From: JAAXKN01 sp036261625
GTDB taxonomy: Bacteria > Bacteroidota > Ignavibacteria > Ignavibacteriales > SURF-24
Length of the DNA stretch: 64,000 nt
NCBI GenBank assembly: GCA_036261625.1
Contig: DATAKL010000033.1
Coordinates: 7,212-71,211, forward strand
Reading direction: 5' to 3'
In this document: piece by piece, positions 33,281 through 43,678 of the stretch
Position numbering within the stretch: position 1 is the first letter of the stretch
Layout: the number at the start of each line of letters is the position of its first letter
Notes under the pieces: generated by a model
What the model saw: the letters and a program-made list of their open reading frames with translations, nothing else
Databases searched by the model: none
Told to the model about the DNA's origin: nothing
Translations under genes and position numbers: made by a program

Positions 33281-34540
33281 ATGAAAACAGGACTAATCTT
33301 AGGCATGGTTACCTCATGCCTGTTAATAGCAGGATGCAGCAGCGTGAAAAATATTGGTTCAAATGACGACATAAGCTCACTTAAAAAAGAGGCCGATGAG
33401 CTCCATAAGGAAATTATTTCAATAGATACCCATACCGATGCGCCTCTTAACCTCATGCAGAAGGATTTCGATATCAGCGTTCGCCATAATGCACGGGAGG
33501 ATCACTCCAAAATCGATTTCCCCAGAATGAAGGAAGGGGGCCTCGATGCCGTATTCTTCGGGGCATTCGTGGCACAGGGACCGAGAACACCCGAGGGAAA
33601 TGAAAAAGCCAAGGAACGGGTGCTCAGAATAATCGATACCGTCCATGCAGTCCTGGGGAGGAATAAGGACGCGGCTTCGCTTGCACTTAAGTCTTCCGAT
33701 GCCGAACGGATAAAGTCGGAAGGCAAACTTGCAATCTACCTCGGTATTGAAAACGGATATACAATCGGGCAGGACTTGTCCCTTATAAGAAAATATTACG
33801 ACTTAGGGGTAAGATATATTACACTCTGCCACACAAAGAATAACGACTTGTGCGATTCTTCGACTGATCCCGATACCGTAAAATATAACGGCTTAAGTGA
33901 ACTGGGGAAAAGAGCCGTGGAAGAAATGAATAATATGGGAATGATGATCGATGTATCACACATTTCCGACAAGGCTTTCTACGACGTGCTTAAATATTCC
34001 AAGACACCCGTGATTGCATCGCACTCCTCGGCAAGGGCTCTCTGCAGCAGTCCGCGCGACCTGGATGACGACATGCTGCGCGCACTGGCCAAAAACGGCG
34101 GCGTAATGCAGCTCTGCATACTGAGCGATTATGTAAAAACAGAGCCTCAGAATAAAATGCGCGATTCCATTATGTCTACTTTCCGTCAGAAATATGCAAG
34201 CTACGACACGATGACTGACGAGGAGAAAGCTGCAATGAGAAAGGAACGCGACGAGCTGGATAAGAAATATCCCAAGAAGCTGGCAACGGTTTCAGATGCG
34301 GTGGATCATATAGATCACGTTGTTTCTGTTGTGGGAATTGATTACGTGGGAATAGGTACGGACTTTGACGGCGGCGGTGAGCTTGAGGACTGCTACGATG
34401 TAAGCCAGATGAAAAACATTACAGTTGAGCTTTTGCGCAGGGGTTACTCTCACGAGGATATAAGAAAGATCTGGGGAGGCAATTTCTTCAGGGTATTTAA
34501 GGCAGTGGAGCAGTTTGCTTCGCAGTATACAAAGAAATAA
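33281..34540 (+). CDS. M19 membrane dipeptidase, lipoprotein
   Basis: The 419-residue protein has a lipobox (LIAGC, Cys19) and the M19 renal-dipeptidase barrel. Zinc ligands are visible as DTHTD (about 47-51), the Glu of YLGIENGY (about 158), DVSHIS (about 227), ASHSSARAL (about 246) and the Asp of GIGTDFDGG (about 361). It splits dipeptides, including those with D-residues at the C-terminal side, outside the cytoplasm. Directly after yhbY in the same direction. Confidence 0.93.
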   Translation: MKTGLILGMVTSCLLIAGCSSVKNIGSNDDISSLKKEADELHKEIISIDTHTDAPLNLMQKDFDISVRHNAREDHSKIDFPRMKEGGLDAVFFGAFVAQGPRTPEGNEKAKERVLRIIDTVHAVLGRNKDAASLALKSSDAERIKSEGKLAIYLGIENGYTIGQDLSLIRKYYDLGVRYITLCHTKNNDLCDSSTDPDTVKYNGLSELGKRAVEEMNNMGMMIDVSHISDKAFYDVLKYSKTPVIASHSSARALCSSPRDLDDDMLRALAKNGGVMQLCILSDYVKTEPQNKMRDSIMSTFRQKYASYDTMTDEEKAAMRKERDELDKKYPKKLATVSDAVDHIDHVVSVVGIDYVGIGTDFDGGGELEDCYDVSQMKNITVELLRRGYSHEDIRKIWGGNFFRVFKAVEQFASQYTKK

Positions 34541-34557
34541 TGAAGTAAGGATAGAAA

Positions 34558-34584
34558 AAAAGCGCCTCGAAAGGGCGCTTTTCT
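34558..34584. terminator. Bidirectional terminator
   Basis: AAAAGCGCC (34558-34566) pairs with GGCGCTTTT (34574-34582). T-tracts exist in both directions; it separates the convergent dipeptidase and RRM genes. Confidence 0.88.
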
Positions 34585-34605
34585 AACCAACCATAAAATA
34601 TCTGG

Positions 34606-34857
34606 TTATGTGCGCGGTTTTGCTTCGTTTACAACGATAGTTCTTCCCTTAAGCTCTGAGTTGTTCAAAGCGTTAATAGCACTGGTTGCTTCTGAAGAAT
34701 CTTCCATTTCAACGAAACCGAATCCTCTCGATCTCCCGGTAGCACGGTCCATTATAACTTTTGCAGAAAGAACCTTTCCGTAATTCTGAAATGTTTCTTC
34801 TAATTGCTGGTCGTTAACCGACCACGGTAATGAACCTACAAATAATTTAGTACTCAC
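34606..34857 (-). CDS. Single-RRM RNA-binding protein
   Basis: The 83-residue protein is one RNA recognition motif: RNP2 LFVGSLPW (about 5-12) and RNP1 RGFGFVEM (about 44-51). Such small bacterial RRM proteins bind RNA and are often induced by cold. The DNA around the start has no strong ribosome site. An upstream leader of about 70 bases is AT-rich. Confidence 0.93.
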   Translation of the reverse strand: MSTKLFVGSLPWSVNDQQLEETFQNYGKVLSAKVIMDRATGRSRGFGFVEMEDSSEATSAINALNNSELKGRTIVVNEAKPRT

Positions 34858-35032
34858 TATAGAACCCTAAAAATAAAACATATAATTCCCCGGACTATTT
34901 CCGGACGTACAAATATGATAATAAAATTATTTAAATCCTACAACTATTTTGTGGAATTATTTGTCTCTTTTGCGAAAATTTTCTCTTTTTTAGCATTTTT
35001 TGGGTCGGAAAATTGTTGGAATTGCCTGGAAT

Positions 35033-35290
35033 GAATAGCCACGGTGAATTGCCACGGTGAATTGCCACGGCCTTCAGGCCGTGGGGAAATGCCCAAAACA
35101 AGCCCGGGCTTTAGCCACAGATTTCTCCCGGAAGGTCGGGGGCTAAAGCCCAAAGGGGAGAGGGGATCTCCTTTCCACGACCTGAAGGTCGTGGCTATTC
35201 AGTCGTGAGCTATTCAGTCGTGAGCTATTCAGTCGTGAGCTATTCAGTCGTGAGCTATTCAGTCGTGAGCTATTCAGGTCGGGGCTAGTC
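35033..35290. repeat. Compound palindromic repeat, locus 5, with a seven-unit terminal array
   Basis: The first arm is partly duplicated (GCCACGGTGAATT twice), then CCACGGCC-TTCA-GGCCGTGG, the inner GGGCTTTAGCC/GGGGGCTAAAGCCC arms and CCACGACC-TGAA-GGTCGTGG. From 35186 to 35290 the outer end is repeated seven times in exact 15-bp steps: AGGTCGTGGCTATTC, five copies of AGTCGTGAGCTATTC, then AGGTCGGGGCTAGTC. The rest of the gap (34858-35428) holds nothing else I can support. Confidence 0.88.
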
Positions 35291-35428
35291 ATTTTGGAAC
35301 GATCAAAAACTCCGGATCCTGGACATTGATTTTTCCCTCGATTTTAATTTATTAAATTAAGAAGTTGAGTGGCAATGGGTTTTATTGCTATTTTTATAGT
35401 GTAATTTTTATAATAATACCTCAAACTT

Positions 35429-38400
35429 ATGAGTCTGTCTCTAGTTGAACTTTTTAACCGTTCTGAATCCATAAAACAGCTGAAAAAAGCGGCAATTGCA
35501 GGTAAAGACCACCCCATCTACACTTCTCCGCTTCCGGGATCGGCACGCTCTTTATTCGTTAAACTCCTTGAGGCTGAAATTAACCAGATTTTCCTCCTTC
35601 TGCCCGACGTGCAGACGGTAAATGAAATTAAGGTGGAACTGAATATATTGGGACTGGGCGATTCCGTTCTTGTTATTGATGAGATCACCTTCGAAAGCCT
35701 CCAGGAAAAAATGACGCAGGTGCAGAACCGCGACAGATTTATTCTTCTTTCAACCTATGAGCTCCTGAGGATTAAGCTGCCGGCAAAGAATCAGTTCTCT
35801 AAAAATACCACAACCCTCCGCCCCGGCGGCGAAATTACCTATGAGGAACTGATCGAGTATCTTAACCTCCTTAACTATACAAGGGTTAAGTTCGTTGAAA
35901 ATGCCGGCGATTACTCTGTAAGAGGCTCTATTATAGACTTCTGGTCCTATAGCGAGGCTAACCCGGCAAGGCTTGAATTTGACGGCGACTTCCTGGAATC
36001 GATCAGGCACTTCGACCCTGAAAGCCAGCGCTCAAGCGACCTGGTAGACTCAATTACCGTTGCACAGAATTTGTCTGAAAATAATGAGGGGCTTTCTTCA
36101 GACATATTCGACTTCCTCGATAACCCTCTTGTAATCGCCTCCAGGTTTGAACTTAACAGAGTCCTGGATGCAAAATCGAAAGATGTTGAAAAGGAAGAGC
36201 CTGCCCGGATTGAGGACGAGGAACTGGCAAAGGAACTCCTGCTTGAGGATAGCGGTGAATACTCTGAGAATATTGCTGAAAAGAAGAAAACTGATATAAT
36301 AATTGATACAGGCCTTACGGGCGAAGATCTTTTTAAGAAAAACGCCCGCTGGGTCTTAGATGACCCGTTCGACGATTCCCCGGAGAAGATCCGCCTCGAT
36401 ATTACTGAGGCCCCTGCTGTAAACAGCAACTTCGAACTACTTTTTAATACGCTGCAGGACTACTCGAACCGCGACTACAGAATTATTATTACCTCCGAGA
36501 ACGACTTCCAGAGTAAAAGACTCCTCGATCTTTTAAGCGATTTTAAGCAGGAACTGGCCGAACTTATTGAATCGGGCAAAATAAGGATTGAAACACTCGC
36601 AATCAGACGCGGCTTTGTCTTAAGAAACGACAAAACCCTCATTCTTACAGACTATCAGATATTTAACAAGCCCTACAGAACAAAAATATCTTCAAAGCAG
36701 AAGCTTCGGAAGTCGCGTGCAAAGGAGTTTGCTTCAATTAAAAGAGGCGACTATGTGGTCCACGAAACCTACGGCATAGGAAAGTACGACGGCCTCGAGG
36801 TAATTAAGATCGGCGACGTAAGCCAGGAGAGCATAAAAATACTCTATGCCGAAGGGGGAAAAGTCTACGTCAATCTTAACTACTTCCACCTGGTCAAGAA
36901 ATTTTCTTCCAAGGATAACGAGGAGCCAAAACTCTCAACGCTCGGAAGCGGCGAGTGGGAAAGTGCCAAGAAGAAGGTTAAGAAAAGAATTAAGGAGGCT
37001 GCCAGGGAGCTTATAATCCTTTATGCCAAGCGTAAGGCTTCCAGAGGGCACGCGTTTAATGCCGATACCATATGGCAGAGGGAGCTTGAGGCATCGTTCT
37101 TCTATGAGGATACGCCCGACCAGGCGAGGGTTACCGGCGAGGTCAAGGTCGATATGGAGTCCGAAAGCCCAATGGACCGCCTGGTATGCGGCGACGTGGG
37201 ATTCGGCAAGACTGAAATTGCCGTGCGTGCCGCCTTCAAGGCCGCCAACGACGGCAAGCAGACCGCCCTTCTTGTTCCTACAACAATCCTGGCCGAGCAG
37301 CACCTGAATACATTTAAGGACAGGCTTTCGCAGTTCCCGGTTAAGGTGGAAGGCCTCTCGCGCTTCCAGACAAAACAGAAACAGAAGGAAATCCTTAAAA
37401 ACGTTGAGGATGGGAAAGTAGACATTGTAATCGGAACGCACAGACTCCTCTCGCAGGACGTTCACTTCCGCGACCTGGGTCTTCTTATTATAGATGAGGA
37501 ACACCGCTTTGGCGTTATGGCTAAGGAGAAGCTCAGAAATTTCAAGCTTAACGTCGACACGCTTACACTTACGGCTACACCAATACCAAGAACGCTTAAC
37601 TTCTCGCTTCTGGGGGCCAGGGACTTATCCATTATCTCAACGCCTCCGCCGAACCGTCAGCCAATCTATACGCACGTGCAGACCTTCGACATTATGAAGA
37701 TCCGTGAGTGGATATTAAACGAGCTTAAGAGAAACGGACAGGTCTATTTCATTCACGACAGGGTTCAGTCGATTGAAAAAATAGCAGACTATATTAGAAA
37801 GTATATCCCTGAGCTCAGAATTGCAATTGCACACGGACAGATGAAGCCCCTTCAGCTGGAGAACGTAATCTACGACTTCCTGAACAAAAAGTACGACGTT
37901 CTGCTTGCAACAAAAATTATTGAATCGGGAATAGATATTCCGAATGTTAATACTATAATTATAAACCGCGCCGACCGCTTCGGCCTTGCTGAGCTTCACC
38001 AGTTGAGGGGAAGAGTAGGGAGGAGCGACCGCCAGGCGTATGCATACTTCCTTGTGCCGTCGCTTAAATCGATAAATAAAAATGCCGTAAGGCGTCTTCA
38101 GGCAATTGAGGAGTTTACTGATGTGGGCGCGGGCTTTAACCTTTCAATGCGCGACCTTGAGATCCGCGGTGCAGGCAACCTCTTAGGAACAGAGCAGACC
38201 GGCTTTATTGATACAGTAGGCTTCGATATGTATGTAAAGCTTCTGGACGAGGCGGTCGAGGAACTCAAGCGCCAGGAATTCCAGGAGGTCTTTAAGGATC
38301 TTCCCAGGCAGAGAATGAAAACCGACGCTACAATAGACACTTATTTTGAAGTCGGCATCCCCAAGGCTTTTATGCCCGATCAGGCAGACAGGTTAAGTTT

Positions 38401-38851
38401 CTATACCGCACTTTTCTCAATCAAGAATCTTGAGGAAGTTGAGGAAATAAGAGAGGAGATAGAGGACCGCTTCGGCAAGCTTCCCGTACTTGTAAAAAGG
38501 CTCATTGCAATGTCCATCCTCAAGTACTACGCATCCTACGCCATGTTCGAACGTGTCATCATTCAGCAGAAGAACATCATGCTCATTCTGCCTAAGGGTG
38601 AAAACGAGGAGTACTATAAGACGAAATTTACCGAGCTCATGCGTTTTATAATGGATAACTACCAGAATGAGATCAAATTCAGCCAGCAGAAGGATGTCTT
38701 AAGACTTTTAATCCCGAACCTGTTCGAAAGTCCCGAGAAAATCTTTGAATTCCTGATAAATTTCTGCCGGAAGGTGGAAAAGATAGTCAATCCGTCTGAT
38801 ACGTATTTCGACCGCCTGCAGCTGGGAAAAGACTCTAATAGCAGTCTTTAA
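35429..38851 (+). CDS. mfd: Transcription-repair coupling factor Mfd
   Basis: The 1140-residue ATPase releases RNA polymerase stalled at DNA damage and recruits UvrA. The N-terminal UvrB-like region is at about 20-230. The polymerase-interacting CarD-like domain starts near 438 (KRGDYVVHETYGIGKYDGLEV). RecG-like helicase motifs follow: Walker A GDVGFGKTE (about 588), DEEHRFG (about 689) and RGRVGRSDRQAYAYF (about 860). The TRCF C-terminal domain ends the protein. Length is typical. An acidic insert at about 245-290 (EEPARIEDEELAKELL) separates the first domains. The start has no clear ribosome site, as is common in this phylum. Confidence 0.97.
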   Translation: MSLSLVELFNRSESIKQLKKAAIAGKDHPIYTSPLPGSARSLFVKLLEAEINQIFLLLPDVQTVNEIKVELNILGLGDSVLVIDEITFESLQEKMTQVQNRDRFILLSTYELLRIKLPAKNQFSKNTTTLRPGGEITYEELIEYLNLLNYTRVKFVENAGDYSVRGSIIDFWSYSEANPARLEFDGDFLESIRHFDPESQRSSDLVDSITVAQNLSENNEGLSSDIFDFLDNPLVIASRFELNRVLDAKSKDVEKEEPARIEDEELAKELLLEDSGEYSENIAEKKKTDIIIDTGLTGEDLFKKNARWVLDDPFDDSPEKIRLDITEAPAVNSNFELLFNTLQDYSNRDYRIIITSENDFQSKRLLDLLSDFKQELAELIESGKIRIETLAIRRGFVLRNDKTLILTDYQIFNKPYRTKISSKQKLRKSRAKEFASIKRGDYVVHETYGIGKYDGLEVIKIGDVSQESIKILYAEGGKVYVNLNYFHLVKKFSSKDNEEPKLSTLGSGEWESAKKKVKKRIKEAARELIILYAKRKASRGHAFNADTIWQRELEASFFYEDTPDQARVTGEVKVDMESESPMDRLVCGDVGFGKTEIAVRAAFKAANDGKQTALLVPTTILAEQHLNTFKDRLSQFPVKVEGLSRFQTKQKQKEILKNVEDGKVDIVIGTHRLLSQDVHFRDLGLLIIDEEHRFGVMAKEKLRNFKLNVDTLTLTATPIPRTLNFSLLGARDLSIISTPPPNRQPIYTHVQTFDIMKIREWILNELKRNGQVYFIHDRVQSIEKIADYIRKYIPELRIAIAHGQMKPLQLENVIYDFLNKKYDVLLATKIIESGIDIPNVNTIIINRADRFGLAELHQLRGRVGRSDRQAYAYFLVPSLKSINKNAVRRLQAIEEFTDVGAGFNLSMRDLEIRGAGNLLGTEQTGFIDTVGFDMYVKLLDEAVEELKRQEFQEVFKDLPRQRMKTDATIDTYFEVGIPKAFMPDQADRLSFYTALFSIKNLEEVEEIREEIEDRFGKLPVLVKRLIAMSILKYYASYAMFERVIIQQKNIMLILPKGENEEYYKTKFTELMRFIMDNYQNEIKFSQQKDVLRLLIPNLFESPEKIFEFLINFCRKVEKIVNPSDTYFDRLQLGKDSNSSL

Positions 38852-38926
38852 GCAGAAAAACAGCGCCTAAAAGAGAGATATTATACTGAATATTGACAAA
38901 AAAGTACAGATTTTTGACCTGTGCTT

Positions 38927-38955
38927 TTGCATTTCCGCCTCAAATGCCGTATAAT
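38927..38955 (+). promoter_or_regulatory. Promoter of the pyruvate dehydrogenase genes
   Basis: TTGCAT (38927-38932), 17 bases, TATAAT (38950-38955), about 95 bases before the aceE start. Confidence 0.6.
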
Positions 38956-39049
38956 TAGGGAATATCAGATAACTAGGGCAAAACAAAATCCTTTATCTGT
39001 GTTATTAAATTCATTTCATTAAATTAACGACAAATAAGGATAATGAGTA

Positions 39050-41725
39050 ATGGACGGAAACAATACTCAGCAAAAGGATCTGGAAGCCATTGAAACCAGG
39101 GAATGGCTGGAATCCTTGGACTATGTATTATATCATAGCGGGCCTGAAAGGGTCCAGGAACTGCTAAGAGACCTGCAGTTATACGCAAGAAAACACGATG
39201 TAAAAATACCTTTTACAGCTAATACACCTTACATAAATACAATTCCTCACGACAAGCAGCCTCCTTTTCCGGGAAGCCGCGAAATTGAAAGGAGAATTAA
39301 AAGCCTTATTCGCTGGAACGCCATGGCCATGGTTGTAAGGGCCAACAGGGAGTCGCACGGCATCGGGGGGCATATATCAACATACGCATCGGCTGCAACT
39401 TTGTACGAAATAGGTTTTAATCACTTCTTTAAGGGTAAAGACGGCGAGACAGACGGCGACCAGATATTCTTTCAGGGGCACGCATCGCCCGGTATTTACG
39501 CCAGGGCATTCCTGGAAGGAAGAATCTCAGAAGAAAAAATGAAAAACTTCAGGCGTGAAACAAGGCCCGGGGGAGGGCTTTCTTCATACCCCCATCCATG
39601 GCTTATGCCCGACTTCTGGGAATTCCCGACCGTATCGATGGGACTGGGGCCAATTATGGCAATCTACCAGGCAAGGTTTAACCGCTACCTGGAAGACCGC
39701 GGCTTAAAGAAAATGAACGGCACTAAGGTATGGGCTTTCTTAGGCGACGGGGAGACAGACGAGCCTGAAACCTTAGGTGAAATTTCACTGGCTTCAAGGG
39801 AAAAGCTCGACAACCTGATATTCGTTATCAACTGCAACCTTCAGAGACTCGACGGCCCGGTAAGAGGAAACGGCAATATCATTCAGGAACTTGAGGCAAG
39901 CTTCAGAGGCGCGGGCTGGAATGTAATCAAGGTTGTCTGGGGCGACGACTGGGATCCGTTCATGGAAAAAGACAAAAGCGGTCTTTTAATCAAGCGCATG
40001 AACGAGATGATTGACGGCGAAAGCCAGAAGTACTCTGTTGAAGGCGGTGACTATATACGCGAGCATTTCTGGGGCAAATACCCTGAACTAAAGGAAATGG
40101 TTAAGAACCTTTCCGATGAGCAGATTGCAAAGATGAGGCTCGGAGGTCACGATCCCGAAAAGGTTTATGCGGCCTTTAAGGCAGCAGTTGAACATAAGGG
40201 TTCACCTACGGTCATTCTTGCCAGGACAATTAAGGGCTACGGCTTAGGGGAAGCCGGCGAAGGAAAGAACATCACTCACCAGCAGAAAAAATTAAACGAG
40301 GACGAGCTCAGGATATTCCGCACTCGCTTCGGCATCCCGATCTCGGACGACCAGGTGGCCGAGGCCCCCTTCTACAGACCGCCTGACGACAGTCCTGAAA
40401 TGAAATACCTCCAGGAAAGACGCAAGGAGCTGGGTGGATACCTTCCTAAAAGAGTTGTAAGGGCAAAACCGCTTAAGACACCACCGGAAGAGCTTTTTGA
40501 GGAGTTCTATACAGGGACAGAAGGGCGCGAGGCTTCAACTACAATGGTGTTTGTAAGAATCCTTTCCAAGCTCTTAAAAGACAAGGACCTGGGAAAGCTT
40601 ATAGTCCCGATCGTGCCCGACGAGGCACGCACATTCGGCATGGAGGCTCTCTTCCGTCAGATAGGCATCTATTCTCACGCAGGACAGCTTTATGAGCCGG
40701 TCGATAAGGCAAGCCTTCTTTATTATAAGGAAGCTGTCGACGGACAGATCCTGGAGGAAGGAATTACTGAGGCGGGCTCCATGGCATCCTTTATTACGGC
40801 TGCAACAGCTTATGCAACGCACGGAATAAACATGATCCCGTTCTTTGTCTACTATTCAATGTTCGGCTTCCAGAGGGTGGGCGACCTGACCTGGGCGGCC
40901 GGGGATATAAGAGCAAAAGGCTTCATGATAGGCGGAACCGCAGGCCGTACAACGCTTGCAGGCGAAGGCCTTCAGCATCAGGACGGCAACAGCATGCTTT
41001 TTTCATATACTATTCCTAACTGCGTGTCCTACGATCCTGCATTTGCTTATGAAATTGCGGTCATCATACGCGACGGCATTAGAAGAATGTACGAGGAGAA
41101 CGAAAGCATCTATTATTATATCACGGTTATGAATGAAAACTACGCCCAGCCGCCTATGCCCGAAGGCGTTAAGGAAGGAATTCTTAAAGGAATGTACCGC
41201 TTTAAGGCTTCGGATAAGAAGGACAGGAAAGCACGTGCCCACCTATTCGGAAGCGGAGCAATTATGAACGAGGTCTTAAAAGCCCGCGAGATACTGGAGG
41301 ACAAGTACAACGTTTCGGCCGATGCATGGAGCGTTACAAGCTACAAGCTTCTGCATGTTGATGCTATGGATGTAACCAGGTGGAATATGCTGCATCCCGA
41401 TCAGCCGAAGAAGGTTCCTTTTATTACAGAACAGCTTCAGAATGAAGAGGGTGTCTTTGTGGCGGCTTCCGATTACGTACAGATAATGGCCGACTCAATT
41501 TCAAAGTATCTGCCGAGGCCGTTAAATACTCTCGGCACTTTCGGTTTCGGAAGAAGCGAGGACCGGGAAGGCTTAAGGAACTTCTTTGAGGTGGATGCAA
41601 GATATATCGTCGTGGCAACACTGATGGCTCTGGCTAATGATAAAAAAATAAAGCCGGGCGTGGTTTCAAAGGCAATAAAGGATATGGGTATTAACCCAGA
41701 GAAAAAAAATCCTTTGCACCAGTAA
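39050..41725 (+). CDS. aceE: Pyruvate dehydrogenase E1, homodimeric type
   Basis: The 891-residue enzyme decarboxylates pyruvate with thiamine diphosphate and passes the acetyl group to E2. It is the fused alpha+beta (E. coli-type) form. SHGIGGHISTYASAATLYEIG lies near residue 104, and the thiamine-binding GDGETDEPETLGE to DNLIFVINCNLQRLDGP at about 231-270. The beta half has GGTAGRTTLAGEGLQHQDGNS near 630, and FGRSEDREGLRNFFEVDA ends the transketolase C-terminal part. It is first in a locus with E2 (98-bp gap) and E3. A good promoter lies at 38927. Confidence 0.97.
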   Translation: MDGNNTQQKDLEAIETREWLESLDYVLYHSGPERVQELLRDLQLYARKHDVKIPFTANTPYINTIPHDKQPPFPGSREIERRIKSLIRWNAMAMVVRANRESHGIGGHISTYASAATLYEIGFNHFFKGKDGETDGDQIFFQGHASPGIYARAFLEGRISEEKMKNFRRETRPGGGLSSYPHPWLMPDFWEFPTVSMGLGPIMAIYQARFNRYLEDRGLKKMNGTKVWAFLGDGETDEPETLGEISLASREKLDNLIFVINCNLQRLDGPVRGNGNIIQELEASFRGAGWNVIKVVWGDDWDPFMEKDKSGLLIKRMNEMIDGESQKYSVEGGDYIREHFWGKYPELKEMVKNLSDEQIAKMRLGGHDPEKVYAAFKAAVEHKGSPTVILARTIKGYGLGEAGEGKNITHQQKKLNEDELRIFRTRFGIPISDDQVAEAPFYRPPDDSPEMKYLQERRKELGGYLPKRVVRAKPLKTPPEELFEEFYTGTEGREASTTMVFVRILSKLLKDKDLGKLIVPIVPDEARTFGMEALFRQIGIYSHAGQLYEPVDKASLLYYKEAVDGQILEEGITEAGSMASFITAATAYATHGINMIPFFVYYSMFGFQRVGDLTWAAGDIRAKGFMIGGTAGRTTLAGEGLQHQDGNSMLFSYTIPNCVSYDPAFAYEIAVIIRDGIRRMYEENESIYYYITVMNENYAQPPMPEGVKEGILKGMYRFKASDKKDRKARAHLFGSGAIMNEVLKAREILEDKYNVSADAWSVTSYKLLHVDAMDVTRWNMLHPDQPKKVPFITEQLQNEEGVFVAASDYVQIMADSISKYLPRPLNTLGTFGFGRSEDREGLRNFFEVDARYIVVATLMALANDKKIKPGVVSKAIKDMGINPEKKNPLHQ

Positions 41726-41823
41726 TATACTGGCCAGTCTAATTCTAACCGGGGCAGCTTCTTAAGCGTGCCCCCGGGCATAAACTTTGGAAATATTGAT
41801 GAAATAAAAATACGGATTTAAAA

Positions 41824-43659
41824 ATGGCAAAAGAATTTATACTTCCCGAATTGGGGGAAAATATAGCCTCTGCAGACGTACTGCAGGTGCTTATTAAAGT
41901 CGGGGATCAGGTGAAAGCAGATCAGAACGTGCTTGAAATAGAGACCGACAAGGCCACTATTGAGGTGCCGTCTACTATAAGCGGCGTAGTCCAAGAGGTA
42001 AATGTAAAACCTGGAGATAAGGCACAGGTTGGACAGGTAATTTTTACTGTTGAAGAAGAGGGGGTTGAAGAAGAAGGCGGGGCTCAGGAGGCAAAGCAGG
42101 CGCCTTCACAGGCAGCACAGCCTCCGAAAGAGGAGGCTAAAAAAGAAGAACAGAAAAAGGAAGAGCTCAAAAGGGAAGAGCCGAAGAAAGAGGATGTAAA
42201 GGCTCAGGCTAAAATTGAACCCAAGGCTGAACAAAAAGGCGGCGGAACTGTGGAGTTCAAGCTTCCCGAGCTAGGGGAAAATATCGGTGCGGCCGATGTG
42301 CTTCAGGTTAAGGTCTCTCCGGGTGATCATGTAAAGAAGGACCAGGTGATCCTTGAAATCGAAACCGACAAGGCAACCATAGAGGTCCCTTCGGACATCG
42401 AAGGAGAAGTTGATGAAGTTTTTGTAAAGGCAGGGCAGAAGGCCAGCGTGGGGCAGGTTGTCTTTACAGTAAAAACAGCTGAAGGAGCCGCTCAGCAGCA
42501 GCCCACTGACGGCACTAAACGCCGCGAGCAGCAGCTTGAAATGAATAAAAGGGAGGATTTAGAGGAAAAGGGAGGAGCAAAGATCGCTCCTGAACAGATC
42601 ACCCCAACGCCATCCTTAAAAGAAGGAACTCCGTCCAAAAAGGCGGCCGAAGACCAGGCCTCAAGCGTGGTAATTGCAGGGCAGCCTCCAAGAAAAACAT
42701 ACATAGTTGCCGAACAGGGCCTGCCGAAAGATCCCAGCAAGATTGCACCTGCGGCACCGACCGTAAGGCGCTTTGCACGCGAGATAGGAGTGGATATAAA
42801 TGAAGTCCCGGGCACTGGTCCGGGCGGGCGCATATCCATAAATGATGTTAAAGCTTATGCCCGCGAAACTGCAGGAAAAGAGCAGAAGGCAGGGGCTCCA
42901 AAAGGCGCCGCATTGCCCGGCATACAAATGGAAGCGCTTCCGGACTTCAGCAAGTGGGGCAAAATTGAAAAGCAGGAGATGACGAATATACGCCGCAAGA
43001 CTGCCGAGCACCTCAGCTACGCTTGGGCTACAGTTCCTCACGTTACACAGTTCGATAAGGCAGACATTACGGAGCTCGAACGCCTGAGGAAAATGTACTC
43101 CTCGCACGCTGAAAAGCAGGGAGGCAAGCTTACAGTTACAGCAATCCTTCTTAAAGTTGTTGCCGCAGCGCTCAAGGCTTTCCCGCAGTTTAACTCAAGC
43201 GTCGACATGGCAAACAGCGCGGTTATCTATAAGAAATATTATCATATAGGTGTTGCCGTGGATACAGACCGCGGGCTGCTTGTTCCTGTTATAAAGGATG
43301 TGGATAAGAAGAACATTGTTCAGCTTGCAGTTGAGCTTAACCAGGTGGCCGAGAAGGCCCGGAACAGGAAGCTCTCGCTTGAGGAGATGCAGGGCGGGTG
43401 CTTTACAATTACTAATCTGGGCGGAATAGGCGGAACATATTTTTCGCCCATTGTAAATGCGCCTGAAGTTGCAATACTGGGCGTTTCGCGCGGAAGCTAC
43501 GAGCAGGTTTACCGCGACGGGAAGTTCGAGCCCAGAATGATGCTGCCTTTATCACTGTCTTATGATCACAGGATAATTGACGGCGCCGACGGGGCACGTT
43601 TCCTCAGATGGGTGGTTGGCGCCATCGAGCAGCCGTTCCTCATGGCATTGGAAGGATAA
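41824..43659 (+). CDS. aceF: Dihydrolipoyllysine acetyltransferase (E2) with two lipoyl domains
   Basis: The 611-residue E2 core carries two N-terminal lipoyl domains (about 1-76 and 142-219), each with ETDKATIEVPS around the lipoylated Lys. A Glu/Lys-rich linker (about 85-138, with KKEEQKKEELK-like runs) and an Ala/Pro linker separate the parts. The E3-binding domain is at about 305-345 (APTVRRFAREIGVDINEVPG), and the catalytic domain covers about 375-611 with SYDHRIIDGADG (His about 582). Duplicated lipoyl domains are normal for E. coli-like E2. A repeat element separates it from lpdA. Confidence 0.96.
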   Translation: MAKEFILPELGENIASADVLQVLIKVGDQVKADQNVLEIETDKATIEVPSTISGVVQEVNVKPGDKAQVGQVIFTVEEEGVEEEGGAQEAKQAPSQAAQPPKEEAKKEEQKKEELKREEPKKEDVKAQAKIEPKAEQKGGGTVEFKLPELGENIGAADVLQVKVSPGDHVKKDQVILEIETDKATIEVPSDIEGEVDEVFVKAGQKASVGQVVFTVKTAEGAAQQQPTDGTKRREQQLEMNKREDLEEKGGAKIAPEQITPTPSLKEGTPSKKAAEDQASSVVIAGQPPRKTYIVAEQGLPKDPSKIAPAAPTVRRFAREIGVDINEVPGTGPGGRISINDVKAYARETAGKEQKAGAPKGAALPGIQMEALPDFSKWGKIEKQEMTNIRRKTAEHLSYAWATVPHVTQFDKADITELERLRKMYSSHAEKQGGKLTVTAILLKVVAAALKAFPQFNSSVDMANSAVIYKKYYHIGVAVDTDRGLLVPVIKDVDKKNIVQLAVELNQVAEKARNRKLSLEEMQGGCFTITNLGGIGGTYFSPIVNAPEVAILGVSRGSYEQVYRDGKFEPRMMLPLSLSYDHRIIDGADGARFLRWVVGAIEQPFLMALEG

Positions 43660-43678
43660 ATATCCAATTCGCATGACC